This document shows, in pieces, positions 8,899 through 18,681 of a DNA stretch of 64,000 bases. The stretch comes from Candidatus Hydrogenedentota bacterium. Lineage in GTDB: Bacteria > Hydrogenedentota > Hydrogenedentia > Hydrogenedentales > JAEUWI01. The stretch's first letter is position 1. Each line of letters opens with the position of its first letter. The translations under genes and the position numbers were made by a program. The DNA lies in NCBI GenBank assembly GCA_019637335.1, contig JAHBVV010000012.1, positions 1 through 64,000 of the forward strand, in the 5' to 3' direction. The notes beneath the pieces were generated by a model, which was not told the origin of the DNA, did not search any database, and worked only from the letters and a program-made list of their open reading frames with translations.

Positions 8899-10233
8899 AT
8901 GCATACCAGCCAGAAACCCGGAACCATCCCCCATGTCACGCGCCGCGGCTTCATGAAAGCGGGCGGCGCGGCTATTGCCGGACTCACCCTCACCGGCGGC
9001 GCCTCCGCGGCCCCGCTCGAAAAGCTCGCCTTGGAAGGCGGCCCGAAGAGCGTGACCGTGGCCGAGGAAATCACCGCCGCGCTGACGCGGTGGCCCCGCT
9101 ACGGCGACGCCGAGAAACAGGCGTTGCACGCGCTGATCGACAACAACAAATTCTATGACGAGCTTCCACTTTTCGAGGACGAGTGGAAAGCGTATACGGG
9201 TTCGCCCTTTGTGAAGGCGCACATGAACGGGTCAAGTGCGCTGACGAGCATGTATTTCGCGCTGGACCTGCCGCCCGGGAGCGAAGTGATGGTCCCGTCC
9301 TACACGTTCTTCTCGGCGTGCCTCGCGATGCGCTTCTCGGGGCTGGTCCCGATCTTCGTGGATATCGACCCGAAAACCGCCTGCTTTGACCTGGAAGATG
9401 CGAAGCGCAAGCTGACACCGCGCACCAAAGCGGTGGAGGTCATGCATTCGTGGGGCCTGCCCTGCGATATGGACCGCATCTGGGAATGGTGCAACGAGAA
9501 GGGCCTGATCACGCTCGAAGACGCCGCGCACGCGCACGGCGCCGCAATGCAGGGCAAGAAGATCGGCACGTGGGGCGACATGGCCATCTTCAGTTTCCAG
9601 ACCACCAAAGTGATGCCTTGCGTGGAGGGCGGCATGGGCATGTACAAGACGCGGGAATTCTTCGAGCGCGCGGCCGCATTCGGCCACTACGAGGACCCGG
9701 TGAAATTCGCGGAGGACAGTCCCGTGCGCGCCTACGAGGGCACGGGCTTCGGCCAGAAGTACCGGATGCACCCCTTCGCGGCCGCCGTGTGCCGCCAGCA
9801 GCTCCAGGCGCTCGACACCACCAACGCCATGGTCGATAAGAACATCCGTGCGTTGAACGATGAGCTCGTGCAGCTCCGCGGGATTACCGAGCCGCATTGC
9901 CGCGAGGACCAGGAGCGCGTCTACTACTACAAGAACATGCTGCTCGTCGATTTCGCGGGCCTCGGCGTGGCGCGCGACAAGGTGCTGGCCGCGCTCAAGG
10001 CCGAGGGCGTGCAGGCGGATGTCTGGGACTACCCCGAACAGCACAAGCTGAAGATCTACAGCGAACCGCAGTGGTGGCATCACCCGCCCACCATCCCGGA
10101 ATCCATGCCCGGCAACGCCTACGTCAACGGAAACCACATCTTTGTGCCCATCTTCTACGGCGAGGCGCCGGAACTGATCGCGCAGTATGTCAATGCCTTC
10201 CAGAAAGTCTGGAGCCAGTTGGACCGGCTGTAG
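8899..10233 (+). CDS. Tat-signal DegT/DnrJ/EryC1/StrS PLP aminotransferase
   Basis: A 444-residue fold-type I PLP enzyme of the sugar aminotransferase family. The catalytic segment is present: 'VPSYTFFSACLAMRF', 'LEDAAHAHGA' with the PLP-binding Asp, and Lys237 in 'FSFQTTKVMPCVEGGMG', the Schiff-base Lys position. The odd feature is a Tat-type N-terminus, 'VTRRGFMKAGG', then a hydrophobic segment ending 'GGASA'. Most family members are cytoplasmic. The start at 8899 has AGAAGGA upstream; the longer frame reaching back into the preceding gene is rejected. The stop codon is the first TAG of a heptamer repeat. It probably acts on a keto-sugar made by the neighbouring oxidoreductase (inference). 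Confidence 0.9.
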   Translation: MHTSQKPGTIPHVTRRGFMKAGGAAIAGLTLTGGASAAPLEKLALEGGPKSVTVAEEITAALTRWPRYGDAEKQALHALIDNNKFYDELPLFEDEWKAYTGSPFVKAHMNGSSALTSMYFALDLPPGSEVMVPSYTFFSACLAMRFSGLVPIFVDIDPKTACFDLEDAKRKLTPRTKAVEVMHSWGLPCDMDRIWEWCNEKGLITLEDAAHAHGAAMQGKKIGTWGDMAIFSFQTTKVMPCVEGGMGMYKTREFFERAAAFGHYEDPVKFAEDSPVRAYEGTGFGQKYRMHPFAAAVCRQQLQALDTTNAMVDKNIRALNDELVQLRGITEPHCREDQERVYYYKNMLLVDFAGLGVARDKVLAALKAEGVQADVWDYPEQHKLKIYSEPQWWHHPPTIPESMPGNAYVNGNHIFVPIFYGEAPELIAQYVNAFQKVWSQLDRL

Positions 10234-10293
10234 GCTTTAGGCTTTAGGCTTTAGGCTTTAGGCTTTAGGCTGTAGGCTGTAGGCTTTAGGCTG
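10231..10293 (+). repeat. Heptamer tandem repeat TAGGCTT, nine units
   Basis: Nine head-to-tail 7-base units, TAGGCTT or TAGGCTG, followed by a broken tenth (TAGGGTA). The first three bases are the stop codon of the aminotransferase. Because the unit is seven bases long, TAG occurs in all three forward frames. The array ends 27 bases before the next start codon. Confidence 0.95.
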
Positions 10294-10320
10294 TAGGGTA
10301 ACTATAGTAAGGATGCTATT

Positions 10321-11670
10321 ATGAAGTTCTTTCACAAAGGTGTTGTGATCTGTCTGGGGGTGGCCGCTTCATGTGTCTTCGCGGCAGCGGCGGACCCGTT
10401 TCAACCGGCGAACCGCATTACGGCGAAAACGTGGAACTCCGGGTTTGCCGATGCGCACGACTCCTACAACAGCATGGGCGCCGCGAGTGACGGCAACGTG
10501 TACTACGCGCTGAGTTCGACGCGCCATGACGTCGGCGCCCAGCTGTACCGCTTTGAGCCGGGCTCCGGAGTCATCACGCATCTCGGCGACCTCACCGAGG
10601 CCTGCGGGGAGAAGGATACAAAGACCCTGGTGCAGGGCAAGAGCCACAACGTGTTCGTGGAGGCGAACGGGAAACTGTACTTCGCGACGCACGCCGGCTA
10701 TTACAGCATCATCGACGGCAAGGAGCAGATGGGCATCCCGCCGGAAGGCTGGAAGCCGTATCCGGGCGGCCACGTGCTCTCCTACGATCTGGCGACGGGC
10801 GCATTCGAGGATCTGGGCATCCCCCTGGCCAACGAAGGCATCCTCACCATGGCGATGGACACGGCCCGCGGCCGCATCTTCGGCATTACCTGGCCGGCGG
10901 GCCATTTCGTCCGCTATGACCTGGCCCAGGGCGCCTGGAAGGACTTCGGCCCCATCTCGGCAAAGGGCGAATCGGGCCAGGGCGCCGAGTACCGGACGCT
11001 GTGCCGCTCTATCGCCGTCGATCCGCGCGACGGTTCCGCCTATTACACCGTCTCCGAGGGCGATATCTTCCGCTACGACCACGCGAAAGACGCCATCGAG
11101 CCCGTAACCGGTGAAAACCTGCGCAAGGACTATTTCGGCCTTTACGACCCCACCTCCCCGGGGCATATGGCCTACAACTGGCGGCAGACCATCTGGAACC
11201 CGGTCGATTCGCAATTCTACGGCGTGCACGGCAACTCGGGCTACCTCTTCCGCTACGATCCAACAGCGAACCGCGTGGTCGTGCTGGATCGCATCACCTC
11301 CGAGGTTTCAAAGCGCAGCGGCATGTTCGATCAGTTCAGCTATGGCTATCTCGGCTTCGAACTCGCGCCGGACGGGCGCACCCTTGTCTACCTGACCGGC
11401 GGCCCGATCTACCAGGACGGGCGGCGCGTGGCCGGGAAGGAATCGACCGCCATGGGCGAGGCGAAGGGACTGGAGAACCTCCACCTGATAACGTGGGACA
11501 TTCCCACGGGCCAGTACCTCGATCACGGCGCGATCTTCTATGAGAACGGCGATCGCCCGCTTTACGTGAACTCGCTCGCCATCGCGAAGGACGGCGCCAT
11601 CTGCTTCCTGGCGCGGATCACCGAGAATGGCCACCTGCGATCGGATCTGGTGACGGTCCGGATACCGTAG
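10321..11670 (+). CDS. Secreted protein, probable beta-propeller
   Basis: A 449-residue protein with a Sec signal peptide (about residues 1-23). It has recurring blade-like strands ending in 'LYRFEPGSG', 'VLSYDLATG', 'FVRYDLAQG', 'IFRYDHAKD' and 'LFRYDPTAN', each followed by a turn, as in beta-propeller proteins of the SMP-30 or quinoprotein style. I do not recognise a named family. AAGGA lies just before the ATG. It is the last gene of the cluster and is followed by a strong terminator. A role as an extracytoplasmic sugar-binding or lactonase-like protein is possible, but no catalytic residues can be assigned. Confidence 0.75.
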   Translation: MKFFHKGVVICLGVAASCVFAAAADPFQPANRITAKTWNSGFADAHDSYNSMGAASDGNVYYALSSTRHDVGAQLYRFEPGSGVITHLGDLTEACGEKDTKTLVQGKSHNVFVEANGKLYFATHAGYYSIIDGKEQMGIPPEGWKPYPGGHVLSYDLATGAFEDLGIPLANEGILTMAMDTARGRIFGITWPAGHFVRYDLAQGAWKDFGPISAKGESGQGAEYRTLCRSIAVDPRDGSAYYTVSEGDIFRYDHAKDAIEPVTGENLRKDYFGLYDPTSPGHMAYNWRQTIWNPVDSQFYGVHGNSGYLFRYDPTANRVVVLDRITSEVSKRSGMFDQFSYGYLGFELAPDGRTLVYLTGGPIYQDGRRVAGKESTAMGEAKGLENLHLITWDIPTGQYLDHGAIFYENGDRPLYVNSLAIAKDGAICFLARITENGHLRSDLVTVRIP

Positions 11671-11688
11671 CAAAACGCTTTGCAGCGG

Positions 11689-11732
11689 GGATGGGACGCC
11701 GCGTATGATCGGCGTTCCATCCTTTTCCTTTT
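11689..11732 (+). terminator. Rho-independent terminator
   Basis: A 13-bp stem, GGATGGGACGCCG with CGGCGTTCCATCC (one G-T pair), and an 8-base loop, followed by TTTTCCTTTT. It lies 18 bases after the stop at 11670 and closes the 6.5-11.7 kb cluster. Confidence 0.88.
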
Positions 11733-11752
11733 GAGCCGATTCGCGTAATCCC

Positions 11753-12937
11753 ATGACCCAATCCCACATCTACGAAGCCATCATTCTCGGCGCCGGCGCC
11801 GCAGGGCTCTTCTGCGCCATCGAGGCCTGCCGCCGCGGCCGCCGCGTGCTCCTGATCGAGCACAACGCGACGCCGGGCCGGAAGATCCGCATTTCCGGTG
11901 GCGGGCGCTGCAATTTCACCAACCTCAACACCGAACCCCCCCGCTTTTTCTCGGAAAACCCGCGCTTCTGCTACTCCGCGCTCGCGCGCTATACCCCGCG
12001 GGACTTTATCGCCTACGTGGAAGGCCACGGTATCGCGTGGCACGAGAAGAAACTCGGGCAGTTGTTCTGCGATGACTCGGCGCAGCAGATCATCGACGCA
12101 CTGGTGGGCGACTGCGCCGCCGCGGGCGTGGACCTGCGGACGAATTGCGCAGTGTCGGGCGTGGAGAAGCCCGACGGCTTTTTCGTGCACACGGCCCACG
12201 GGACCTTTCAGGCGCCCGCGCTCGTCGTGGCTACCGGCGGGCTGTCCATCCCGAAGATCGGCGCCACGGGCTTCGGCTACCAGCTTGCGGAACAATTCGG
12301 CGTGCCGCTGATTCCGCCCGCGCCCGCGCTCGTGCCGTTGACGCTCCCCGAAACGGAGCTTGGGAGCCTGTCGGATCTGTCGGGCAACGCATTTGAAGCG
12401 GCGGTGACCTGCGGCGGGGCGCGCTTTGAGGAAAGTGTGCTGATTACGCACCGGGGCCTCAGCGGGCCCGCCATCCTCCAGATTTCGTCGTATTGGCGCG
12501 AAGGCGATCCGGTGCATATCGACTTGTTTCCGGGGGTCCGGCTCGAAGAGACCCTGCTGGACCAGAAGCGCGCACAGCCCCGGACCCAGCCCGCCGCGAT
12601 CCTGCGGGAACGCCTCATGGCGCGTCTCGCGAAACGCCTCTGCGAACAACACGGCTGGCAGCGGCCCCTCGGCGAGACCCCGGATCGCGACCTGCGCGCC
12701 ATGGCGTCCGCGTGCCAGGACTGGACCCTGCCCATCCGGGGCACGGAGGGCTTCGCCAAGGCCGAAGTGACGCGGGGCGGTGTGGACACGCGCGCGCTCT
12801 CGCCCAAGACGATGGAGGCCCGCGACGTGCCGGGTCTGTACTTCATTGGCGAGGTGATGGATGTGACCGGCTGGCTCGGCGGCTATAATTTCCAATGGGC
12901 CTGGGCCTCCGCCGCGGCCGCGGGACGGGCGCTTTGA
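11753..12937 (+). CDS. BaiN/HI0933-family flavoprotein oxidoreductase
   Basis: A 394-residue FAD-binding protein of the HI0933/BaiN family. The dinucleotide-binding motif 'AIILGAGAAGLFCAIEA' is at the N-terminus, followed by 'GRKIRISGGGRCNFTN', which is diagnostic of the family. The C-terminal 'GLYFIGEVMDVTGWLGGYNFQWAW' contains the second FAD contact and the family signature. Length is normal. The biological role of most members is unclear; BaiN acts in bile-acid dehydroxylation, and others are annotated only as NAD(P)/FAD-dependent oxidoreductases. It stands alone, following the terminator at 11732. No clear ribosome-binding site is visible. Confidence 0.92.
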   Translation: MTQSHIYEAIILGAGAAGLFCAIEACRRGRRVLLIEHNATPGRKIRISGGGRCNFTNLNTEPPRFFSENPRFCYSALARYTPRDFIAYVEGHGIAWHEKKLGQLFCDDSAQQIIDALVGDCAAAGVDLRTNCAVSGVEKPDGFFVHTAHGTFQAPALVVATGGLSIPKIGATGFGYQLAEQFGVPLIPPAPALVPLTLPETELGSLSDLSGNAFEAAVTCGGARFEESVLITHRGLSGPAILQISSYWREGDPVHIDLFPGVRLEETLLDQKRAQPRTQPAAILRERLMARLAKRLCEQHGWQRPLGETPDRDLRAMASACQDWTLPIRGTEGFAKAEVTRGGVDTRALSPKTMEARDVPGLYFIGEVMDVTGWLGGYNFQWAWASAAAAGRAL

Positions 12938-12950
12938 CGCTACCGATGTA

Positions 12951-12979
12951 TTGAAGCACAAGCTACTATCACGTAGAAT
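12951..12979 (+). promoter_or_regulatory. Putative promoter of the ATPase-nuclease pair
   Basis: TTGAAG (12951-12956), a 17-base spacer and TAGAAT (12974-12979), in the 107-base gap before the ATPase gene. The expected leader is about 60 bases. Confidence 0.42.
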
Positions 12980-13044
12980 CAACGAAGCGCTCAAGAACAC
13001 CTTCTGGAAACACTCCTGTCACGACGGCAGCGCCTGGATGCGAC

Positions 13045-14442
13045 ATGAACGTAAAGCTACGAAAACTGGGACCAATCGAGCAGGCGGAATTCGAGCTCGG
13101 TGACCTGACGGTAATCTGCGGCTCGAACAATACGGGAAAGACCTACGCCACATACGCCTTGTACGGTTTCCTCGACTTCTGGGAAGAAGCCTATGTCCCG
13201 CCGGTGCAAGAGAAAGTACTTGAGGCGCTTTATGCCAATGGAAAGGCCCGTATATCGCTTGCTCATTACGTGGAGCGCGCCCGGAAGGAATTGGACAGGG
13301 CGTCTACCGAGTATTCGCAGCTGTTGAGCGAGGTTTTTGCATCGCGGGAGAAGCTTTTCAAGGACTCATCCTTTGAAGCCCGGCTTGCGTCGAAGCCAGC
13401 GCCCGATTCTTCCTACGAAAAATCCACGTTGCGGTCGCGCGAGAAGGATGTCTTTTATATTGACCACGTTGAACCGGAATGGCTCGAAGTAGCCCTTTTG
13501 GTCGAAAAGGACAGCTCCGAGCTGATCCCCCCGAAGTACGTACTGGAACACCGGATCGGAGCGGCCATCAAGCGTATCTTGTATGGCCAGTTGATCCCGA
13601 GACCGTTTATCGCCAGCGCGGAACGAACGGGCGCCGCGATTTTTCGGAAGGAACTCGACCTGGCCCGGAATCGCGCATTGGACATGTTGAGTGACAAGAC
13701 AGCGAAATTCGACCCGTTTCGCTTGTTGCGTGAGTACTCCACCGACTATGCGCTCCCCGTCAAGCGCAATGTCGATTTTACGCGCCAGATCGGCGAACTG
13801 GACAAGCAGGAGAGCGCACTTTCAAGTCGCCACCCGGACCTGTTGCGCAAATTCTCCGACATCATTGGCGGGACCTACAAGGTTGTGAAGGACGAACCGT
13901 ACTTCATTCCCTCCGACAAGCGAAATGTCCAGTTAACGATGGACGAAAGCTCCAGTTCGGTCAGGTCCCTGCTGGACGTGGGCTTCTATCTACGGCATAT
14001 CGCCCGCCCCGGCGAGCTGTTGATGATCGATGAGCCGGAATTGAACCTTCACCCCGAAAACCAGCGGCGGGTTGCGCGCCTCCTCGCAACCTTGGTCAAC
14101 CACGGGCTGAAGGTGTTTATAACCACGCACAGCGACTACATTGTGAAAGAGTTTAATACGCTCATCATGCTGAACCATCATAAGGACGGGGTCCACAGTC
14201 TCATGCGGCAAGAGGGATATGCGGAGGACGAACTGCTCGACCCGGCCAGGGTTCGGCTCTACATTTCCGGAAAGCATACGCGGGCCGTGGATGGGAACCA
14301 GCGCAAGAGAAACGTTTTTACGCTCACCCAGGCGCACATTGATCCCGAGTTGGGCATTGAAGCGGAGAGCTTCGACAAGACGATTGATGATATGAACCGG
14401 ATTCAGGACGCGATTCTTTACGGGGTGGAATCGACCGTGTGA
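13045..14442 (+). CDS. AAA/ABC-type ATPase (OLD-like), first gene of a pair
   Basis: A 465-residue SMC/ABC-type ATPase with the AAA_15/AAA_21 arrangement. Walker A GSNNTGKT is at residues 26-33. A long helical middle (about 60-300) follows. Walker B 'ELLMIDEPELNLHP' has D329 and E330, and 'KVFITTHSDYIVKEFN' supplies the switch His. 'SSSVRSLLDVGFYLRH' is in the ABC-signature position. No TOPRIM domain is fused, unlike OLD nucleases. The second gene starts 13 bases downstream. Base composition is visibly less GC-rich than the flanking metabolic genes, which suggests transfer. Such ATPases are common sensors in two-gene anti-phage systems; the role here is inferred. Confidence 0.85.
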   Translation: MNVKLRKLGPIEQAEFELGDLTVICGSNNTGKTYATYALYGFLDFWEEAYVPPVQEKVLEALYANGKARISLAHYVERARKELDRASTEYSQLLSEVFASREKLFKDSSFEARLASKPAPDSSYEKSTLRSREKDVFYIDHVEPEWLEVALLVEKDSSELIPPKYVLEHRIGAAIKRILYGQLIPRPFIASAERTGAAIFRKELDLARNRALDMLSDKTAKFDPFRLLREYSTDYALPVKRNVDFTRQIGELDKQESALSSRHPDLLRKFSDIIGGTYKVVKDEPYFIPSDKRNVQLTMDESSSSVRSLLDVGFYLRHIARPGELLMIDEPELNLHPENQRRVARLLATLVNHGLKVFITTHSDYIVKEFNTLIMLNHHKDGVHSLMRQEGYAEDELLDPARVRLYISGKHTRAVDGNQRKRNVFTLTQAHIDPELGIEAESFDKTIDDMNRIQDAILYGVESTV

Positions 14443-14455
14443 CAGGGGCAATACA

Positions 14456-14998
14456 TTGCTCGAAGACCTTTTCAATGACGACTATTGCGTTTATCCCAAG
14501 GGCGGCGTGCTGGAGTTGACCGAGAAGGATCCGGGGTCGAAACTGCGCCAGGTTACGGTCAGGGGTGTTCCGGAAGGAGCCCTGGCCCTCCGTCTGGATA
14601 CCGGTGATCTCGGCTATTTTCTGCGGCACGGCGCTGGAGAGCGCCGTTGCTGCGACTATATTCTCATCGTATACGAGGGAGAGCGCCAGCACCTGATATT
14701 CCTCGAAATGAAGTCCGAACATTTCGAAATGCGCCGTGTCCGGGAACAGTTTTTGGGGGCGGAGTGCGCCGTGGCATACTGCGAAGCGGTTCTCGAACGA
14801 TTTCACGAAGCGCCAGAGTTTTTCGGCGCATTCGAGCGGAGGTACTTCGTCGTGCACCGGTCCCGATCCATACAAAAGCGAACCACACGACCCAGAAAAA
14901 ATCCATATCTAGAAAATTGCCCGCACGACGCGCACAGGTATCCCTTCGCCCGCAGCGACAATCCGCAAATTCCCTTGCGCGCGCTCGTGGGCCCGTAA
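14456..14998 (+). CDS. Small partner protein, possible PD-(D/E)XK nuclease
   Basis: A 180-residue protein starting at TTG, with AGGGG about seven bases upstream, 13 bases after the ATPase stop. I do not recognise a named family. Residues 66-86 read as a restriction-like core: a Cys-Asp (D67) at the start of one strand, then 'LIFLEMKSE' with E84 and K86, fitting D-x16-E-x-K. This is followed by a helix-like region with 'VREQFLGAECAVAYC'. It could also be a non-catalytic effector or sensor. The tight spacing and shared low-GC composition suggest it works with the ATPase. Confidence 0.65.
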   Translation: MLEDLFNDDYCVYPKGGVLELTEKDPGSKLRQVTVRGVPEGALALRLDTGDLGYFLRHGAGERRCCDYILIVYEGERQHLIFLEMKSEHFEMRRVREQFLGAECAVAYCEAVLERFHEAPEFFGAFERRYFVVHRSRSIQKRTTRPRKNPYLENCPHDAHRYPFARSDNPQIPLRALVGP

Positions 14999-15044
14999 CT
15001 CATCCTGTATAACCTCAGTCCGTAATCCTTGTAGAGAGCCTCCT

Positions 15045-16820
15045 TTGCGAAGCGTATATTGCCCGATCCGTCACGCCATCATCGCCGCCTGCGCGGTGCT
15101 GTTCCTTTCCCTGTCCGGTTGTCCGCTGCCCGGAGATCGCGCCGCAGATCTGAATGATATCGCCCAGACGTGGATGCGGCTGGCGCTGGATGCGACGCGC
15201 GCGAAGGATCAGGGGCCGACGGTGCAGGCGCGGAAGCTCTGGCACGTGAGCGCGACGATGTATGAGGCGTGGGCCGCCTACGACCCAACCGCTTCCGGCT
15301 ATTTCACGGGTACGCGACTCAAACCGCGCGTGGGCGACCCGGCGATCGAGAACGTGGCGGAGACGCTGAGCCACGCGCTGTACCCGGTGCTGCGCGAGGG
15401 CTTCATCGCGCTGGCGGACGAGCCGCGCGGGTCGGCGGGCCACGCGGCCTATGCGGCCTTCAAACAGCAGATGATCGCCCTGGGCTACTTCACGCCTGCG
15501 GGCTTTCCCGTGAACTCGCCCGCGCAGGCGCTGGGCGTGGAAATCGCCGAAGCAGCGCTGGACTTTTGCGCGGCGGACGGCGCGAACGAGCCGGACGGCT
15601 ACGTGGACACAACGGGCTACGTGCCGGCGAATCCACCGCTCGAAATGGACGGCCCCATGCCCGCCGCGCTCGACGTGAACTACTGGCAGCCCATTCGCCT
15701 GCCGTCGGGCGATGTACAGTCCTTCCTGACGCCGCACTGGTGTTTCGTGACGCCCTTCGCGCTGCCCCCGTACCGGGAGGACGCGCTCCGCATCGATCCC
15801 GGCCCGCCCTACCGTTACGGAAGCGATACGGAGGCGAAATTCATCGCGGACTTCATGGAGGTGGTGCGCTATGGCGCGGCGCTCGACCCGGAGACGGGCG
15901 CGGGGCGGGATTGGGTCAACATTTCACCCGGCGCGCGCGGGAACAACCCCTTTCCCGAGGACAGCGGCACGGGCCACGCGGAGAATCCGCATACCGGCGC
16001 GCCGTATGCGGACAATTATGTCCGGCGGGGCGACTACTACCGCGCGCAGGCGGCCTTCCTCGACGGCAACCGCTTCAACATGCCGGGGCCGTGGTGGTTT
16101 CAGATCGCGACCGATGTGCTTTCCGGATCGGGGCTGGTGGACCGTCCGCCCGCGAACAAGCCTGCGCGCCACGACCTGGCCTATGACGTAAAGCTCTATT
16201 TCGCGCTGGGCGGCGCGATGCACGACACGGCGATCGCGGTGTGGGATGTAAAGCGCCACTACGACTGGGTTCGCCCGATTACGGCAATCCGCTGGCTGGG
16301 CGAACGCAATCTGCTGCCGTTGGAGCCGGGCGTGGTCGAGATCATCGCGCCGGGCGACCCGCTGGCGGGCCCGGACCGCGAGAACGTGGGCCGCCAGAAG
16401 GTGATGGGCTGGCGCGGGCCACACGCCGGGGTGGGTTGGATCCTGCCTGAGCGCTGGATCCCCTACCAGCATCCGGACTTTGTGACGCCTCCCTTTTCGG
16501 CCTACACCTCCGGCCACGCCGCTTTCGGCTGGGCCTTCAAGGAAGTGATGGAAGCCATGACCGGGGACCGTTTTGCGCCCGGCGGGCTGATGGCGTGGGA
16601 GGTGTCCGAACTACCCTTCGACGCGCCGCTGGAGGCCCCGATCCGCCTGCAGTGGGCGACCTACCAGGACATCGCGGACGACAGCGGGCTCGGCCGCCTG
16701 ATGTGCGGCGTGCATCCGGCGATCGACACGGCGGGGAGCCGCCCGATCGGCCGCACGTGCGGCGAGGCGGCGGTGGAAGAAGCCCGAGCGTACTTCGCGG
16801 GCGCGCGCGGCGGTGTGTAG
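15045..16820 (+). CDS. Vanadium-haloperoxidase/PAP2-like lipoprotein
   Basis: A 591-residue protein with a lipoprotein signal; the lipobox 'LSGC' puts Cys26 as the lipidated residue. The C-terminal half carries the three motifs shared by vanadate haloperoxidases and PAP2 phosphatases: K-x6-RP in 'KRHYDWVRP', SGH in 'YTSGHAAFGWAF', and R-x5-H-x3-D in 'RLMCGVHPAIDTAG'. The 'MYEAWAAYDPTA' segment is also common in these bacterial proteins. The start is a TTG at 15045, chosen as the first start giving a full signal peptide. Phosphatase versus haloperoxidase activity cannot be decided from sequence. Confidence 0.82.
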   Translation: MRSVYCPIRHAIIAACAVLFLSLSGCPLPGDRAADLNDIAQTWMRLALDATRAKDQGPTVQARKLWHVSATMYEAWAAYDPTASGYFTGTRLKPRVGDPAIENVAETLSHALYPVLREGFIALADEPRGSAGHAAYAAFKQQMIALGYFTPAGFPVNSPAQALGVEIAEAALDFCAADGANEPDGYVDTTGYVPANPPLEMDGPMPAALDVNYWQPIRLPSGDVQSFLTPHWCFVTPFALPPYREDALRIDPGPPYRYGSDTEAKFIADFMEVVRYGAALDPETGAGRDWVNISPGARGNNPFPEDSGTGHAENPHTGAPYADNYVRRGDYYRAQAAFLDGNRFNMPGPWWFQIATDVLSGSGLVDRPPANKPARHDLAYDVKLYFALGGAMHDTAIAVWDVKRHYDWVRPITAIRWLGERNLLPLEPGVVEIIAPGDPLAGPDRENVGRQKVMGWRGPHAGVGWILPERWIPYQHPDFVTPPFSAYTSGHAAFGWAFKEVMEAMTGDRFAPGGLMAWEVSELPFDAPLEAPIRLQWATYQDIADDSGLGRLMCGVHPAIDTAGSRPIGRTCGEAAVEEARAYFAGARGGV

Positions 16821-16876
16821 GGGTGGGTGCAGTCTTTTACGACGCCTTGCGCCATCCGTTATGGGTGAAGACGGAC

Positions 16877-16916
16877 GGCGGCTTCGCCGCCTGGCAGGCG
16901 AGGACGCCTGCGCTCC
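16877..16916. repeat. Double-hairpin dispersed repeat (copy 1)
   Basis: GGCGGC-TTC-GCCGCC (16877-16891) is followed by GCAGGCG-AGGA-CGCCTGC (16894-16911) and then GCTCCC. The same architecture, with different stem sequences, is at 57147-57195. It lies in the gene-free stretch 16821-17182, which otherwise holds only the promoter at 17116. Confidence 0.6.
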
Positions 16917-17115
16917 CAGCCTTTGACACTTCCTTATGTGGGTATGCGGTAATCTGGTTCGCGTGAGGCCGTTGTGGTGGCGCCGCATCGTAGATTTTCG
17001 AAGCAGGCGCCCGTGATACGGGGTGGTTGGGCGCTTTCGCGGCTGGTGTGTAATTTCGCCGTTGTCAGTCCGCGATGCGGGGGTTGAAATCTCCGCGCAG
17101 CATCCCCGAAGGCCC

Positions 17116-17144
17116 TTGCGTTATCCGGGATTCTTTGATTTAAT
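17116..17144 (+). promoter_or_regulatory. Putative promoter of the 17-27 kb catabolic cluster
   Basis: TTGCGT (17116-17121), a 17-base spacer and TTTAAT (17139-17144), 38 bases upstream of the start codon at 17183. Confidence 0.45.
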
Positions 17145-17182
17145 GGGCTTTCCGCTTCTGGTAGCGCCGAAAGGAACATCCC

Positions 17183-18517
<1,335 letters not shown>

Positions 18518-18681
18518 GGGCCCAACGATTCTTGGACGCGATACCCGAATGCGTCCGCGCACGAAATCTCCCGGCGGGGCGGCGCCGGCCTTGTTCCGCG
18601 GGAGCGGCACGGTCCGCTTTACCACGGGGGACCGTGGTAACGAGTGCCTATCGGAACGTCACCCTCAGGGAGGCGCCATTC

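Noticed and set aside
10231-10293. Telomere-like repeat
   Set aside because: The heptamer resembles eukaryotic telomere units but lies inside a gene row in a bacterial contig, so it is a simple tandem repeat.
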